A stretch of DNA of 64,000 nt from Aporrectodea caliginosa (GCA_020284085.1 JACEVL010000803.1:940488-1004487), one strand, 5' to 3'; shown: positions 1 to 11,399, counted from the stretch's first letter. Numbers and translations: made by a program. Notes: generated by a model from the letters alone, not told the origin.

Positions 1-230
1 GGCGCCTAGTCATCGTAACCCTTGGATTTATTTAGCGCCCCAATATGCTAAGGCACGGGAAACTGTTTACTGGCAACGCTCAGTCATATCAGAATCTCTT
101 AGACAGAAAGGCAAGGTTTGGTTCCGGGTAGAGATCCACATGCAGGTATTCAGGGCAGGTAGCAAAATGGATGGAACGTATACGGTGCATGGTGTTTGGA
201 ATTGGACCGGCGTCTAAGATACGGAGAAGC
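1..230 (-). repeat. Retroposon tail-like sequence at the window edge
   Basis: Bases near 29-40 read 'tttatttagcgcccc', the reversed tail signature shared by the short retroposons elsewhere in this window. The rest, up to the LINE relic that follows, is unassigned. Both short reading frames here look like shadows. The call rests only on similarity to other copies in the window. Confidence 0.3.
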
Positions 231-1690
231 AAATGTATCAAGATAAGAGATTTGTAATTGTAATTGTAATCGAACATTTGTAGAGGGCCAGTCATCCAAC
301 AATTCAGAGGCGCTCCCGACCCAAGTCAGTGCTATCAATAAGAAATAAAATGGACTTCAGACGTTTCCGGAACAGAGGAAGAGAAAGGCTGAGGAGCTCA
401 TGCCGCAGTTCTTGCGAAAGATGGTTCAACTATAGAGTGACCGACATAAGCAAAGCGTCTGTAGATTAAGCAATAGCCCCGCGCATGGGTGGAAAGACCA
501 GAAAGGCTCTGGCGGCCGAGCGGAGCGACCAGGCAGTGAGGAGGCCTAAGTACATTAGGTCTTGAGGTATGAAGAAGCTACCCCGATCAAACAGTTGCAC
601 ATAAGAGACTTTTGAACTGGATGCGCTGGGGCACAGGAAGTCAGTGGAGAGTGTCCCGAATAAAGGCAGACATATGGGCAAACTTCGGGAGCCACCAATA
701 AGGCGGGCAGCTGTGTGAAGAAATGACTGAAGTTCGGGAAGGTTTAGTGAAGACAAAACCAGCATAGATGGAGTCCCCGAAGCCAACCATATAGTACAGA
801 TCAGCGCACGGACGAGAGTGGTGACCGCGTGAGGGGAGAGCGAGTGACGGAAGGTGCGGAGTTGACGTAGGCGATAAAGGCATGTTCGAGAGATACGATC
901 GACATGCAGTGGCGGCGCCAGATATACGATTTCATCAGGTCGCGTCAGGGTCGAAGAAATTGATATTTGAGTTTGATTTATTTTCGAAGAAATCTTCAAT
1001 GTTGCAGAGCCTCATTATTATTTATTTATTTTTTGCTAGTGTATATTATATAAAATTGATGCAACTAGTAACTAGTAATGCAACCAGTAAACGACTGAAA
1101 TAGGTTAGTTTCGCGAAGTAATCGACGACACACTATTATATTTATTTCCACATTAGCCTAGCGCTATATCTGATAATCTGACGCAACGGCGGCAAAGAAT
1201 ACTTAAGCATTTCAATTTTAGAGTTTACTTATAGACTTCTAGCCTACTGACATAATAGACAAAACTAAAAAGTCGTTTGTTTAGATCTAGTAATTGCAAC
1301 AGTGTTTTATGGGACAGACGTTGATGTTTCAACTGTAAAAAGTATATTGAAAATTCCAAAGAATTTTACTCAGCAGTAGGTAGTAAGTAGGCAGGTCTTA
1401 AGGCAGGTCAAGAATAAAATAGGCAGGTCAAATTAATGACCTACCGCGAGCCATGGTAGCGCCGCCACTGTTGACATGGTCTGAAAATGAGAGAACTGGA
1501 TCCAATGTAACGCCCAGATCGCGAACTGAGGAAAAATAATGGACGTCCTGGGAACGTAGCGCGGAGAGATTCCATGTCAATCTTGGCTATAGTTAGGTTC
1601 GGCCACCAAACCAAATGAATTGGGTTTTATCTTAATTAAGGCGGAGACGGTTAGAAGACATATTAAGCCCCAAGCACCATTGCGACCAAT
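230..1690 (-). pseudogene. CR1/L2-like LINE, 3' half of the reverse-transcriptase ORF, interrupted
   Basis: Reading the minus strand from about 1690 gives the end of a non-LTR reverse transcriptase. The order is 'SSNRLRLN', 'KTQFIWFGG', 'VRDLGVTLDP', 'LSFSDHV', then 'RTCLYRLRQLRTFRHSLS'. A C-terminal stretch with 'FIRDTLHWLP' follows and ends near a GAGGCGCTCC tail and an (attaca)n run at 245-275. The copy has stops and frame changes, so it is dead. A hAT MITE (907-1470) splits the frame between the LSFSDHV and RTCLYRL motifs. Removing the MITE and one target copy restores continuous homology. The gene order is typical of the CR1/L2 group, but the exact family cannot be named without a search. 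Confidence 0.8.
907..1470. mobile_element. hAT-like MITE (564 bp) inside the LINE relic
   Basis: The left terminus is 'cagtggcggcgcca' and the right terminus is its inverse 'tagcgccgccactg', with the first 12 bases identical. The flanks are tcgacatg (899-906) and ttgacatg (1471-1478), an 8-bp target-site duplication with one mismatch. CAGTGGCG-type ends with 8-bp duplications are diagnostic of the hAT superfamily. No transposase is encoded; the 73-residue ORF starting at 882 runs across the boundary and is spurious. The interior is AT-rich. Confidence 0.85.
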
Positions 1691-2715
1691 GGAAGTTATC
1701 AGGATAGAATCCTTGGAAAAGTATGTATCGTTTTATCAGGAGAATATCCTTGGAAAAGGTTGCATCATTTCATGAGCATAGAATCCTTTGAAATTTTTAT
1801 CAGGATAGTTTCTTTGGAAAAGTGCGTATCATCTTATCGAGATAGGATCCAAGGAAAAGTAGGCATCATATCAAGAGGATAGGATCCTTGGAAAAGTAGG
1901 TATCATTTCATGAGGATGGGGTCCTTGGAAAGTAGGTATCATTTTATCAGGATAGTATCCTTGGAAATATAGCGTATAATCATTTGATTAGGATAGGATC
2001 CTTTGAAAAGTAGGTATCATTTTATCAGGATAGTATCCTTGGAAATATAGCTATCATTTCATGAGGAGAGGATCCTTGGAAAAGTAGGTATCATTTTATC
2101 AGGATAGTATCCTTGGAAATATAGCTATCATTTCATGAGGAGAGGATCCTTGGAAAAGTAGGTATCATTTTATCAGGATAGTATCCTTGGAAATATAGCT
2201 ATCATTTCATGAGGAGAGGATCCTTGGAAAAGTAGGTATCATTTTATCAGGATAGTATCCTTGGAAATATAGCTATCATTTCATGAGGAGAGGATCCTTG
2301 GAAAAGTAGGTATCATTTTATCAGGATAGTATCCTTGGAAATATAGCTATCATTTCATGAGGAGAGGATCCTTGGAAATGTAGGTATCATTTTATCAGGA
2401 TAGTATCCTTGGAAATATAGCTATCATTTCATGAGGAGAGGATCCTTGGAAATGTAGGTATCATTTTATCAGGATAGTATCCTTGGAAATATAGCTATCA
2501 TTTCATGAGGAGAGGATCCTTGGAAATGTAGGTATCATTTTATCAGGATAGTATCCTTGGAAATATAGCTATCATTTCATGAGGAGAGGATCCTTGGAAA
2601 TGTAGGTATCATTTTATCAGGATAGTATCCTTGGAAATATAGCTATCATTTCATGAGGAGAGGATCCTTGGAAATGTAGGTATCATTTTATCAGGATAGC
2701 ATCCTTGGAATGCTA
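1690..2715. repeat. Minisatellite, 74-bp higher-order unit made of two about 37-bp halves
   Basis: The motif 'atccttggaaa' recurs about every 37 bp. From about 2000 on, two halves alternate: 'ggatagtatccttgg' with 'atagctatcatttcatgag', and 'gagaggatccttgg' with 'gtaggtatcattttatcag'. Together they make an exact 74-bp period (2066 to 2140, for example). Copies at 1690-2000 are diverged single halves. The last copies (about 2370 on) share an aaatgt variant in place of aaaagt. This is consistent with local higher-order amplification from the older monomers. Confidence 0.95.
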
Positions 2716-2992
2716 AGAGCTATTATATCGATGATCCGGAGCGGATCCTTATCTATCGGTTAAAAATCATTCTATTAAAGCCTATAGATACACACCTCTG
2801 CTAAATGATCTGTCGAACGCTCGACCTTCATACCCAAGAGCTTCTCTATAGGCGTGCAAACAAAGTGTAACCCTTTCATTTATGTATTTACTATTTTGAA
2901 GAGCTTCTATATTAGGGCCGTGTCAACAAATGTCTTACCTAATCGTTATGTTTATGAGGATCTTCTATAAAGCCGGGAGTAGTTATGAATAC
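2716..2992. other. Unassigned sequence
   Basis: No convincing ORF, TIR or repeat is visible apart from three imperfect occurrences of 'gagcttctatat'-like words near 2840, 2900 and 2960. Confidence 0.4.
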
Positions 2993-3095
2993 CCCGTTTT
3001 AGACCTCAATTTATACCCCACCCACATTTACACTCCCGTTTTGGACCTCAATTTATACCCCACCCACTTTTACACTCCCGTTTTGGACATCAGTT
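2993..3095. repeat. 42-bp tandem repeat, about 2.4 copies
   Basis: 'cccgttttggacctcaattt' recurs at 2993, 3035 and 3077, an exact 42-bp spacing with few mismatches. The 76-residue plus-strand ORF over it (2930-3160) is repeat translation. Confidence 0.9.
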
Positions 3096-4154
3096 TGGGT
3101 ACGAATACAGGGTCAAAGGTCAAACGACCACGGCCTCCGCTAAAAACAGACACCCATTAAATTTGGGCAAGGGTCCCTCTTCTTGGGTGGGGCGTGCGTG
3201 TGCCCCTACCCCTCCCCTCCACTCTTCTTTCACTCTACACGCCTTAGCAAAGCTCATTGAATATTCATTATTTGCATGCTGTGCATTCTATTTGGGCCTT
3301 TCACACGCATATGCGTGCAGCCAATTTTTATACAAGCAAGCTACCAATTCTTGCATGTATAGCACTCAATTTTTACTCATCATCCATCTTTGCTCAAGCA
3401 TTGCAAGGCGCCCATTTTTACAACTTTTCTTACTACAATCAAGCTGCCATTGTTTTGGCCATTTTCACATAGCTCACATTTAAGCTTGGAGTCCAACATG
3501 GCTAGGCTTTACTCTCGTAGCTGCACTTGCATTCTTTTACATGTGCATTGTTTGGCGTATAGCAATTTACACTTAGGTCAACTTTAATGGTAGAGGCCAT
3601 TATACGCAAGCACTCAATTCTTTTGGACCATACAGCCATTTTCTCTTAGGCACACACACATTTTAGGCTCAAGCCTACAACTACAAACCTTGCAACTCCA
3701 TCTTCGTCACCCAGCAAGGCGCGCAAGCACTTAGTGTGGAAGCCAAGGCAGCCAGTGTTTGCGCTTGCATGCCATTACAGCTCTTGCCTGACCATTTAGC
3801 GTTGAATATTTAGTACTTGCACCCTTTTGAGGCACAACAGCATTTTACTCTTAGGCAGCCATTCTTTGGGCTCGCCTTGTTTTTCATGGCTGACTAAGGC
3901 CAATTTATTATTCAATAGGCACAAATTGCAATGTTTTTGTGCGCTTGCCTTGAATTAGAGCGACAACCTTTTACTCTTAGACAGCAAGACATTCGTTGGG
4001 CTTACCTTGTTTTACAAGGATGACCAACGCTTATTGAATATTCATTATCCTTAGGCCCTTTTACACTTGCACAATCATCGCCTAAACTGAATTTAGCATG
4101 GTATTCAACTTTTGCAAAGCACTCAGGTGTCTTTGCTCTATTGCATTCTCCTAC
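3096..4154. other. Unassigned sequence with degenerate internal repeats
   Basis: Words such as 'ttactcttaggcag', 'gggctcgccttgttttt' and 'gaatattcattatt' recur at 3240-3280, 3845-3900 and 3975-4060. This suggests an old degenerate tandem repeat, possibly the outer part of the foldback arm that follows. The 106-residue ORF at 3163 has no recognisable domain. Confidence 0.4.
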
Positions 4155-4279
4155 AGCTCATGCATTTAGTTATGCAAATCTTTCAACAAAATGAACTTAA
4201 ATCTGAGAAAAGTTAAACTGAAATCTCAGTTTCATTGAAATTCTCGGTTCAGTTTCGGATTGTAAGTGTCTTTTACAGA

Positions 4280-4520
4280 TGGCGCATGAGCGAGAGAGAG
4301 AGAGAAGGAGAGAGGTGTTTTGGCAGAGCTGGAGGGAGAGAGAGATGGAGGGGGCGATAGAGAGAGAGGGAGAGAGGCGGTTTGGCAGAGCTGGAGGGAG
4401 AGAGAGAGGGAGGGAGCGAGAGAGAGAGAGATGGAGAGAGGCGTTTGGCAGAGCTGGAGGGGGAGAGAGAGAGAGGGAGAGAGTGAGAGAGGGAGCGAAG
4501 CGCTTTTGGCAGACAAGTAG
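4280..4520. repeat. GA-rich minisatellite, about 62-bp unit, within the left arm
   Basis: 'tttggcagagctggagg' recurs at 4319, 4381 and 4444, and is truncated at 4505. The copies are separated by GAGAG-rich stretches. The inverse (ccctccagctctt, ctctctc) lies in the right arm at about 8230-8330. The overlapping ORFs on both strands are low-complexity artefacts. Confidence 0.9.
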
Positions 4521-6299
4521 CGTGTGAGCGAGAGAGATGCGCGGCTTATATTTCTGACCTGGTGGTTTTACAACTTTTACATTTCAGACACCTAAAACTC
4601 ACACTCAAAGCGAGCTTCACAGTAGAATATTGCGAGTTTGTAGAGCAAACCTGCCAATTGTAGACGTGCGTCATTTAGAATGTGTGTATTTACTTAACAG
4701 ACTTATAATTTTCTATACAGCTTGGAGACTTAAGTTGAGAGTTTATTTAGCGAACCGAGGGTTTGAGCTGTTGTATGGAGAGGTGTTTTGAGACCATGCA
4801 TAGTGCTCTTTTACGACAGTTGGCAGGCAATCAAATGTTTTTAGTTGTGTAATGCATTCCACAAATGGTTCATAATTCTGAAAAATCTCAAATTCATTGA
4901 AATTCTAGAGTCATGGAAAAACCCCACTTGGTTAATTTTGGGTAGCAGGTGACATTTACAGGGGCATGGACACAGCGATATTGAGAGAGCGAGAATGAAA
5001 GAGGCATGGAGATAGGCAGAGTTTCTCTCTACAATCTCCATTACCAGACGAAACCTGTTTTTTAATAGCTCGCTTACAGACTGCAAAGCTCTCAAGTGTA
5101 CACGATTAGTCATTATGGTTTACCTCTTACGGTATTTGATTGAAAGAGAGCGAGAGAGAGAGCGTTAGAAAGAGAGAGATGAAGCGAAGAATTTTGTGAG
5201 AGGGGCCGTGGAGGGTAGGAGGGTGAGAGAGAGAGAGACTTACTCTCTGTAATTGTCAATTTTAATCGCCCCGAATAAGAGCCGAATCATTATTTTCGCT
5301 TGGCGAGAAGAGCATTAAATAGTTTTTGGAGAGAGAGCAAGAGAGACGTGTAAAATGTTGGTGTTTAACAGCTGAATTTTTAATAGTGTTTAGCGGAAGA
5401 GAGGGGTAATATGAAACCAAAATCTTTAAAGTCAATGCGAGGAAGGTTAGAAAACCGAGTCGTTTGGTCGTTTCACCAAACGGCGAACCCATGCTGTATA
5501 CACAGCGGTAAGTAAGTATGAAAATGCAAATCTTATACAGTTGATGAGTTGTGTAGAGTCGGCGTCGTGGCCAGGAATGAATGAAGTAGCATCACGCGTT
5601 TCGATGGAAATGCTTAAACTTCTATTCGCAAGATGCCACTTTAGAAGTTATCGCAAATTTTTAAGGTGTAAGAGCTCCTTACAACACGCGAAAAATGTAG
5701 AACACGAAATCATTGTGATATTTGTAAGCTTGGCTGACAGTACAAGACTTTGTCGTATTTTCAGTCACTTTTTCATGTTGCCATACCACGAGAGCTCGGT
5801 TGAATGAGGGAGGGGTTTTCCCCCTAGCCCGCCCGCCTACCCTATAGGCCTACGCTATAGACCAAAGTGGCAGTGCCACTTTGACACAGGCATTATAAAA
5901 TTTTAAAACAGCACGTTTACGCTCTGTAGAAGATGGAATCATCACACGGAAATGCATGTCGCAATAAACATGTGCTTAATCAGTTAATATTTTTCCGATT
6001 ATAGGATTGAGATGTAAGCTGGCACGAATGAAGGCATGAAATTCCAAGTTTTGTCGGCCATTGCCTGAAATTGTGGGCGTGTTTCTTTAGCAGCAGCTGC
6101 AGCTGCTGCCACTGCCGAACGTCATACTTTGAATCTAAGAGAGAGAGAATTAAGGTCACCTTCGTGGCTTTCCATGCATGTCATTGCCACAACTCTGAGA
6201 ATATTCGCAATCGACGGTTTTTTCTCACACAGCAAACGTGTTACTCGATAAAAAGTTAAACTTGTATCTCCAAATTTTGACTGTGCCTCACATCTCCAG

Positions 6300-6690
6300 A
6301 AAGCTGAGAACATAAGGTTCTCATCTCTGTTCTCAACTCAGAAAGCTGAGAATCTAAGGTTCTCAACTCAGAAAGCTGAGAACATATATGTTCTCAACTC
6401 TGTTCTCAACTCACAAAGCTGAGAATCTAAGGTTCTCAACTCTGTTCTCAACTCACAAAGCTGAGAATCTAAGGTTCTCAACTCTGTTCTCAACTCACAA
6501 AGCTGAGAACCTAAGGTTCTCAACTCTGTTCTCAACTCAGAAAGCTGAGAATCTAAGGTTCTCAACTCAGAAAGCTGAGAACCTAGGGTTCTCAACTCTG
6601 TTCTCAACTCACAAAGCTGAGAACCTAAGGTTCTCAACTCTGTTCACAGCTCTGAAAGTTATGAATCAAAAGTTCTCAACTCCAGAAAAT
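6300..6690. repeat. Hairpin minisatellite (TTCTCAactcacaaagcTGAGAA units) in the foldback core
   Basis: Units of about 42 bp and shorter 30-bp variants contain 'ttctcaactca' followed by 'aaagctgagaa'. Each unit therefore carries TTCTCA and its inverse TGAGAA about 11 bases apart and can fold on itself. Roughly ten units are visible, decaying after about 6650. Open frames on both strands (6368-6637 minus, 6388-6753 plus) are repeat translations of a period divisible by three. Confidence 0.9.
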
Positions 6691-6779
6691 GAAAATCAGT
6701 GGCTTACAACTCCTGATAATGAAAAAACCAACGGTTCACAAGCATGCTGCTGATAATGCATGTGTTGCTACAATCTCTC

Positions 6780-7385
6780 ACACCTGGTATAGCTTTAAAA
6801 TTTAATGAAAATTTGGGTAAGCGGCTGCAAGCAAATTGAGAGTAAAGTTTCGCATGCTCAACCATTTCAATTAGATGCTAATGCATAGTCTTCAACCGCC
6901 GCTGGAAGCTGCTATAAACAAGCTGTCAGAATCAATGCTGCTCTCATAGTTCACAGCTACCGCTAGATGCTGCGATAAACACACTTACTTATTTACTTAA
7001 CAGGCCGTCAGAATGTCAGGCCTGTTGCTGCTTGTAGCCAAAGCTGTTATCAAACCGATGAAATTATAGAGTTGCAGTGCCATTGTTTAAACGATCAATT
7101 CACGGAGATCACAATGTCCAAGTTTGTGCATGTGGCATGTAGCACTTTGGTCTCTCGGTCGACTTATTATGACCACTCTAATGTACTTTGAACCTCACGC
7201 GTCTGTGGTGGCAGCTAGCGAGGCTGTTATCGAAGCATTGAAATTACACATGGTCTTTGCTTAAACTTTCAACTCAATGTGTGCATATATGTCCATTTCA
7301 CATGTGGCATGTAAGCATGGTCATTCCCTCAGCTCATACTGTATATTGAAGCTCAGCAACCATGCAAACAATGTTCGATAAAACG
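6780..7385. other. Core and right-arm sequence with a diverged direct repeat
   Basis: Two stretches (about 7060-7160 and 7240-7335) share 'gaaattaca/tag', 'tttaaac', 'cacatgtggcatgta' and 'tggtc(t/a)' in the same order. This is a duplicated about 180-bp module inside the foldback element. No gene is seen. Confidence 0.5.
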
Positions 7386-8400
7386 GAAATTTCATGCCCT
7401 TCATTCGAGCACCAGCTTACATCTCAATCATCGGCTTTAAATATCACAATGTTCGTCGTTCATTCACGTAACGGCTGTGGACAAAGTGGCATCTTGCGAA
7501 TAGAAAGTTAACATTTCCATCAGCTGCGTGATACCCGCTACGGCACAACTCACAGCTCATCAACTGGCGCAAATTTGCATTTTCGCCTTGCCTGCGGCAA
7601 TGGTTCTCGTTGGTCGAACGACAGCGACTCATTTTCTTTCACTTGCGTTGACAAGACGGTTCATAATATGGCTATTAAGAATGACGTGCTCTTGCTGCTC
7701 CAAAACATTTAATGTCGCAAGCGAAAAATGATTCGTCTTATTCGGGCGATTAAACCGACGGTACAGAGGTAAGAGTGCTCTCTCTGCCCTCCAGCCCTCT
7801 CATCTGCGCTGCTCGCTCTTTCAGTCAAGCCACCGTAGGCAAATATAATGACGCGGAGGTTCGTGTGAAATATATGCTCTTTTCATTCTCGCTCTCTCAG
7901 TGATCACTCTTGCCCAAAATTAACCAAGTGAGGCTGAATTTCAATGAACTGAATTTTCGAATTGCTCATTTGTGAATGCGATACATAAACATTTGGTGCA
8001 CTGTCGCAAGCCTCTCCTACAACAGCTCTCGGTTCAGCAAATCGCTTTCTCAGCAAGTGCTCAAGCAACAAAGAATCTCAAGTCTGACCAAGTAAATACA
8101 AATGACACACGTCTGTGGCAGGTTAATATTCTGTGGCTGGTCAACAGTTAGGTGTCTGAAATGTAAGTAGGCTCAGATCAGAAAATATAAGCCGCGCATC
8201 TCGCTCACACGCTTCACTATCTATAAAAAGCACTTCACTCTCTCTCTCTCCCCTCCAGCTCTTAGGCAGCACTCTCCATCTCTCTCTCGCTCCTCTCTCC
8301 TCCAGCTCTATAAACCTCTCTCTCTCATGCGCCATCTGTAAGGCAATCGAAACTGAACTGGTTAACTGCTCAGATTCACGATACAATGCATGAAGGCGGA

Positions 8401-8620
8401 AGCGACCTGTATTTGCCTGCGAAGTTGAAAACCTTTTCCATTACTTTTTTGGGGAGTTCTTAAAGAAGCTCTTGAACAAATGTGTTCTGAGGAGCTTATA
8501 TATAGGCGGCTGTTACAAAGATCTCGTTGCTATTTTCGTTCATGTGGTTTTCGTTCATCGTTATGTGTATCTGCATTCAAATGTTCATTTTATTTTCTGC
8601 CTATTGTCCTTCTTTTGCTC
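8401..8620. other. Unassigned flank of the foldback element
   Basis: No ORF with a recognisable domain, and no repeat, is visible. Confidence 0.4.
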
Positions 8621-8832
8621 TTCTTGTTCTAAATCTTAACGATTTTCCTCTTCTGCTTCTTATTCTCTCCTTATCGTCGTTCTTGTTTTCTTTCATCATC
8701 TTCTTTCTTCTGTTGTCGTCATCTTTTTCTTCTGCTTCTCCATCTCCTTCCCGCTCTTTCTTCCACTATCCACTGCTTCTGTTTTTCCTTCCTGATTTAT
8801 CAATTCCCTCACGTTCCTCCTCCCTCGCTTAG
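8620..8832. repeat. Polypyrimidine (TTC/CTT-rich) tract
   Basis: About 210 bases are almost entirely C and T on the plus strand, with TTCTTC and TCTTCT words. The Phe/Leu/Ser-only reading frame is an artefact. Confidence 0.85.
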
Positions 8833-9335
8833 TTTATACAATTCTTCCTCGTCCTTTGTTCTGCCATTACGAACGATGATTGCGACAGAAATGATCTAGA
8901 GTCTATAAACACAAAGACAAAGACGTCGTCGATGTTTCGCGGCAAATAAACCAACAATAAATGACCGACTGGCAATCAGAATGAGAATCCACCATCGACC
9001 ATACTGCTATTTCGCCTCTCTGAGCGATCGCGCAGCGGCCACTCTTTTCCATTCACGTCCAACCGTCCAGACTATTCCACGGAACTATGAAATACGTTTT
9101 TTTCATTCGTTGTATGTCTATGGAATGAATTAAAGTGGGCCCCAATGTCGATCGAATATTATTCTTAATAAGCGCTTCTGTGAAGGACGTCAGCATGCGA
9201 AACGTCATTACTTAAGGCGCTATAGAAAGCAAGCGCACCTGCGGATGTGCGATTGGAAGGGCGGGCGCTGTTATCGACGGAACCTTATGAAGAAGCTCTT
9301 TGTTCAAGCAGACAGAAGCGACTCTGGCCAGCACA
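8833..9335. other. Unassigned sequence
   Basis: Mixed-composition DNA with no domain-bearing ORF. The 9230-9320 segment has 'gcgctgttatcgacgg'-like words but no paired repeat. Confidence 0.4.
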
Positions 9336-9339
9336 GTAA

Positions 9340-9700
9340 AACAGCGAGGTAGTGGAAAGAAAACAAAGACAAACAGATGGACAGACGGACAAAGTAACAG
9401 ACAGGCAAACAAACAGACAATGAGATAGACAGGAAGACAAGCATGCAAGCAGACAGACAGAAAGGGTACACATGCAAACTGAAGAAATAAACAAAGAGGC
9501 ATGCAGAGAGAGAGAGACAGACAGACAGACACAGAGAAACAGAGAGACAGACAGACAGAGAGAAGTAGGCAAACACGCAGATAGACAAACACATTGGAAG
9601 ACATACAGACAGACAGACAAAAAGACAAATGCACAGATACAGGAAGACATACAGACATAGGCCTATAGGCAGACAGGCATGCAAAGCAGGCAACTGATGC
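9340..9700. repeat. (CAGA)n-rich degenerate microsatellite
   Basis: Repeated cagacaga and gacagacag blocks are interspersed with AGAGAG. ORFs on both strands (Cys/Leu/Ser-rich minus, Thr/Asp/Arg-rich plus) are artefacts of the tetranucleotide. Confidence 0.9.
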
Positions 9701-10069
9701 GTGTTATGGGTTCCTGCAGCTTGGCAGACAGTCAACAGAGACTATACATCATTGGCTATGAAGAATTCCCTGCACGATTCCAACAAGACTTCTATCAATT
9801 CTTATTAGGACTAACGTTGCAATCGCTCATGTCTTAAATGCCTTCAAAACGCATACGTTTCCATCATCTATTCATATCCATGTGTGTATGCATGCAAGTA
9901 CGTAAGCCACGCACGCATAATTGTACACACGTATCCATGTATAATAAATATGGTTATTCATTGTTATACCACAAAAGTTAAGTGACCTAGTTAAGTGTTG
10001 TTAGTTAAGCTAGTAATTCTTGTTTCTTTTTTCTGACAATGCTATTTGTGTAGGCCTATACTCAACCGT

Positions 10070-10290
10070 CATCCCTCTGCTAACATGGTACACGGGTATC
10101 CCTAACTTAGCGGGACTTCAGTCCCTTCTGGGTACTCGATTGTTTCCCTCAAAAGTTAATAAGATAATCATGTGATCTGTTTGTTTTAAATTTACAAATT
10201 TTATGATCGGTGATTAATGATTATTCTGGATCACTACTTGTATAAACTGTTCTCTGGAAACAATAAAAGGAGATTGATTGATTGATGTAT
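10070..10290 (+). mobile_element. Non-LTR retrotransposon 3' end, hairpin type, (GATT)n tail
   Basis: 'agcgggacttcagtccctt' (10109 on) forms a short stem (gggac/gtccc). A/T-rich sequence and 'aataaaagg' follow, then a (gatt)n tail at 10273-10286. The same layout recurs at 13.7, 37.8, 46.9 and 63.2 kb, which identifies a family of LINE 3' untranslated ends. No coding part remains here. Confidence 0.7.
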
Positions 10291-10443
10291 GCAATGTGGG
10301 TATGTATGTAAGCATGCATGTAACTCTGCATGTGTATGTAAGCATATAAGTACGCACGCCTGCGTATATGTACACATTTATATATTTATGCATGCATGCT
10401 TTTGTGTATGACTGAATGTATGCATGTATGCATGCATGCACAT

Positions 10444-11135
10444 TAGGGGTCTGCGGATATACCCGTACCCGTGGGTTTACCCGTACCCGACCCGTACCCG
10501 CGGGTGGGGTACGGGTCGGGTCGGCTTTTCACGGGTCGGGTCGGGTACGTGTAAGAGCATTACGGGTACGGGTATACCCGGTTTTACCCGTACCAAATTG
10601 AAATTTTGGGGTTATACGTAATAGTGAGTGTTGCGTCTTCAAATACTTGCTGGTGTCATCCTCTCTAAGTACTATATGCTTGTGTTGACCTATGTTCGTG
10701 CGCCTTAGTGAACTTGACGTTAATTAAAGATGCTCAAATTACAGTTACAAAGTGGCTTGTTTCCAGTAACACGATCGTAGTGCTTTTACATATATCTGAT
10801 CTGAGTTTCAGTCCCGACAACCGGGGTCAGTCAAGGCTGGACATATTTCGAAGCCTGTCATCCCTTCACCTCTGAGAAATACTCAAACAACTCAATTAGC
10901 GGTATTTTGCTTCAACTGCCGTGTTGATAGCCATTGAGCCTATTGGCCTGGCGATTACTGGGAGTCTGGAACTATATGGGAAGGCGAATTAATAACGTGG
11001 CGGGTACGGGTACGGGTATACCCGCGGGTACGGGTCGGATCGGGTAGTAATTTTGAGTACGGGTCGGGTACGGGTAACAGTTCTGTGTTACGGGTACGGG
11101 TCGGGTAACAAAAACGCTCTACCCGCAGACCTCTA
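10444..11135. mobile_element. hAT-like MITE (692 bp) with CCCGTA subterminal arrays
   Basis: The ends are 'taggggtctgcgg' and, inverted at the right, 'tagaggtctgcgg'. The flanking 8-mers are identical: atgcacat at 10436-10443 and 11136-11143. Next to each end lie many copies of ACCCGTACCCG or its complement (10460-10600 and 10998-11125) in both orientations. The middle is single-copy and AT-rich. The TAG(G/A)GGT-type end plus 8-bp duplication fits hAT. The element sits in a (GTAT)n-rich stretch. Confidence 0.9.
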
Positions 11136-11355
11136 ATGCACATACGTATGTATACATGTACATGCAAGCACGTCTGTATGTATAGATGCATAATTATAAG
11201 TATGTATGTACGTTTGTACATGTATGTATTACGTACATGTATGTACTGTATATAAGTACACATATCTTTATGTACGTTTGTACGAATGTACGTACGCACT
11301 CATGCATGTGTGTATGTATGGGCGTGCGAAAGTGTGAATGTGTAAATGCATGTAT
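11136..11355. repeat. GTAT/GTAC-rich degenerate microsatellite
   Basis: Repeated gtatgtatg and tgtacgtac words continue on both sides of the inserted MITE (also 10290-10440). Tyr/Met/Cys/His-rich ORFs on both strands are artefacts. Confidence 0.8.
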
Positions 11356-11399
11356 AATTGATCCAGTAAGTGTCGAAATGATGACAGTGTAAGTTTGCA

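Larger units (their letters stand above)
4155..8400. mobile_element. Large foldback element: imperfect long inverted arms around a repeat core
   Basis: Sequence at about 4195-6050 recurs inverted at about 7390-8380 in collinear order. The pairs are:
- 'cagatggcgcatgag' (4276) with 8325-8339
- 'gatgcgcggcttatat' (about 4535) with about 8190-8205
- the 'cgaaccgag' region (about 4755) with about 8030
- 'cacttggttaattttggg' (about 4923) with about 7915-7935
- 'cgccccgaataag' (5268) with about 7740
- 'ttctattcgcaagatgccac' (5621) with about 7485-7505
- 'tgagatgtaagctgg' (about 6008) with about 7418-7432
The left arm is longer because of insertions. No transposase ORF was found. The architecture resembles Foldback-type elements, but exact termini and target duplications could not be fixed. 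Confidence 0.75.

Noticed and set aside
1690..6690. CRISPR-like arrays (74-bp, 42-bp and hairpin repeats)
   Set aside because: Units are contiguous with no unique spacers, and the genome is eukaryotic.
6388..6753. Repeat protein of 14-residue FSTLFSTHKAENLR units
   Set aside because: Both strands are open because unit lengths are multiples of three; better explained as a hairpin minisatellite within a foldback.
10444..11135. Telomere-like or interstitial telomeric repeat (CCCGTA)
   Set aside because: The motif is not TTAGGG-type, occurs in both orientations, and lies inside exact 8-bp target duplications, so it is part of a MITE.
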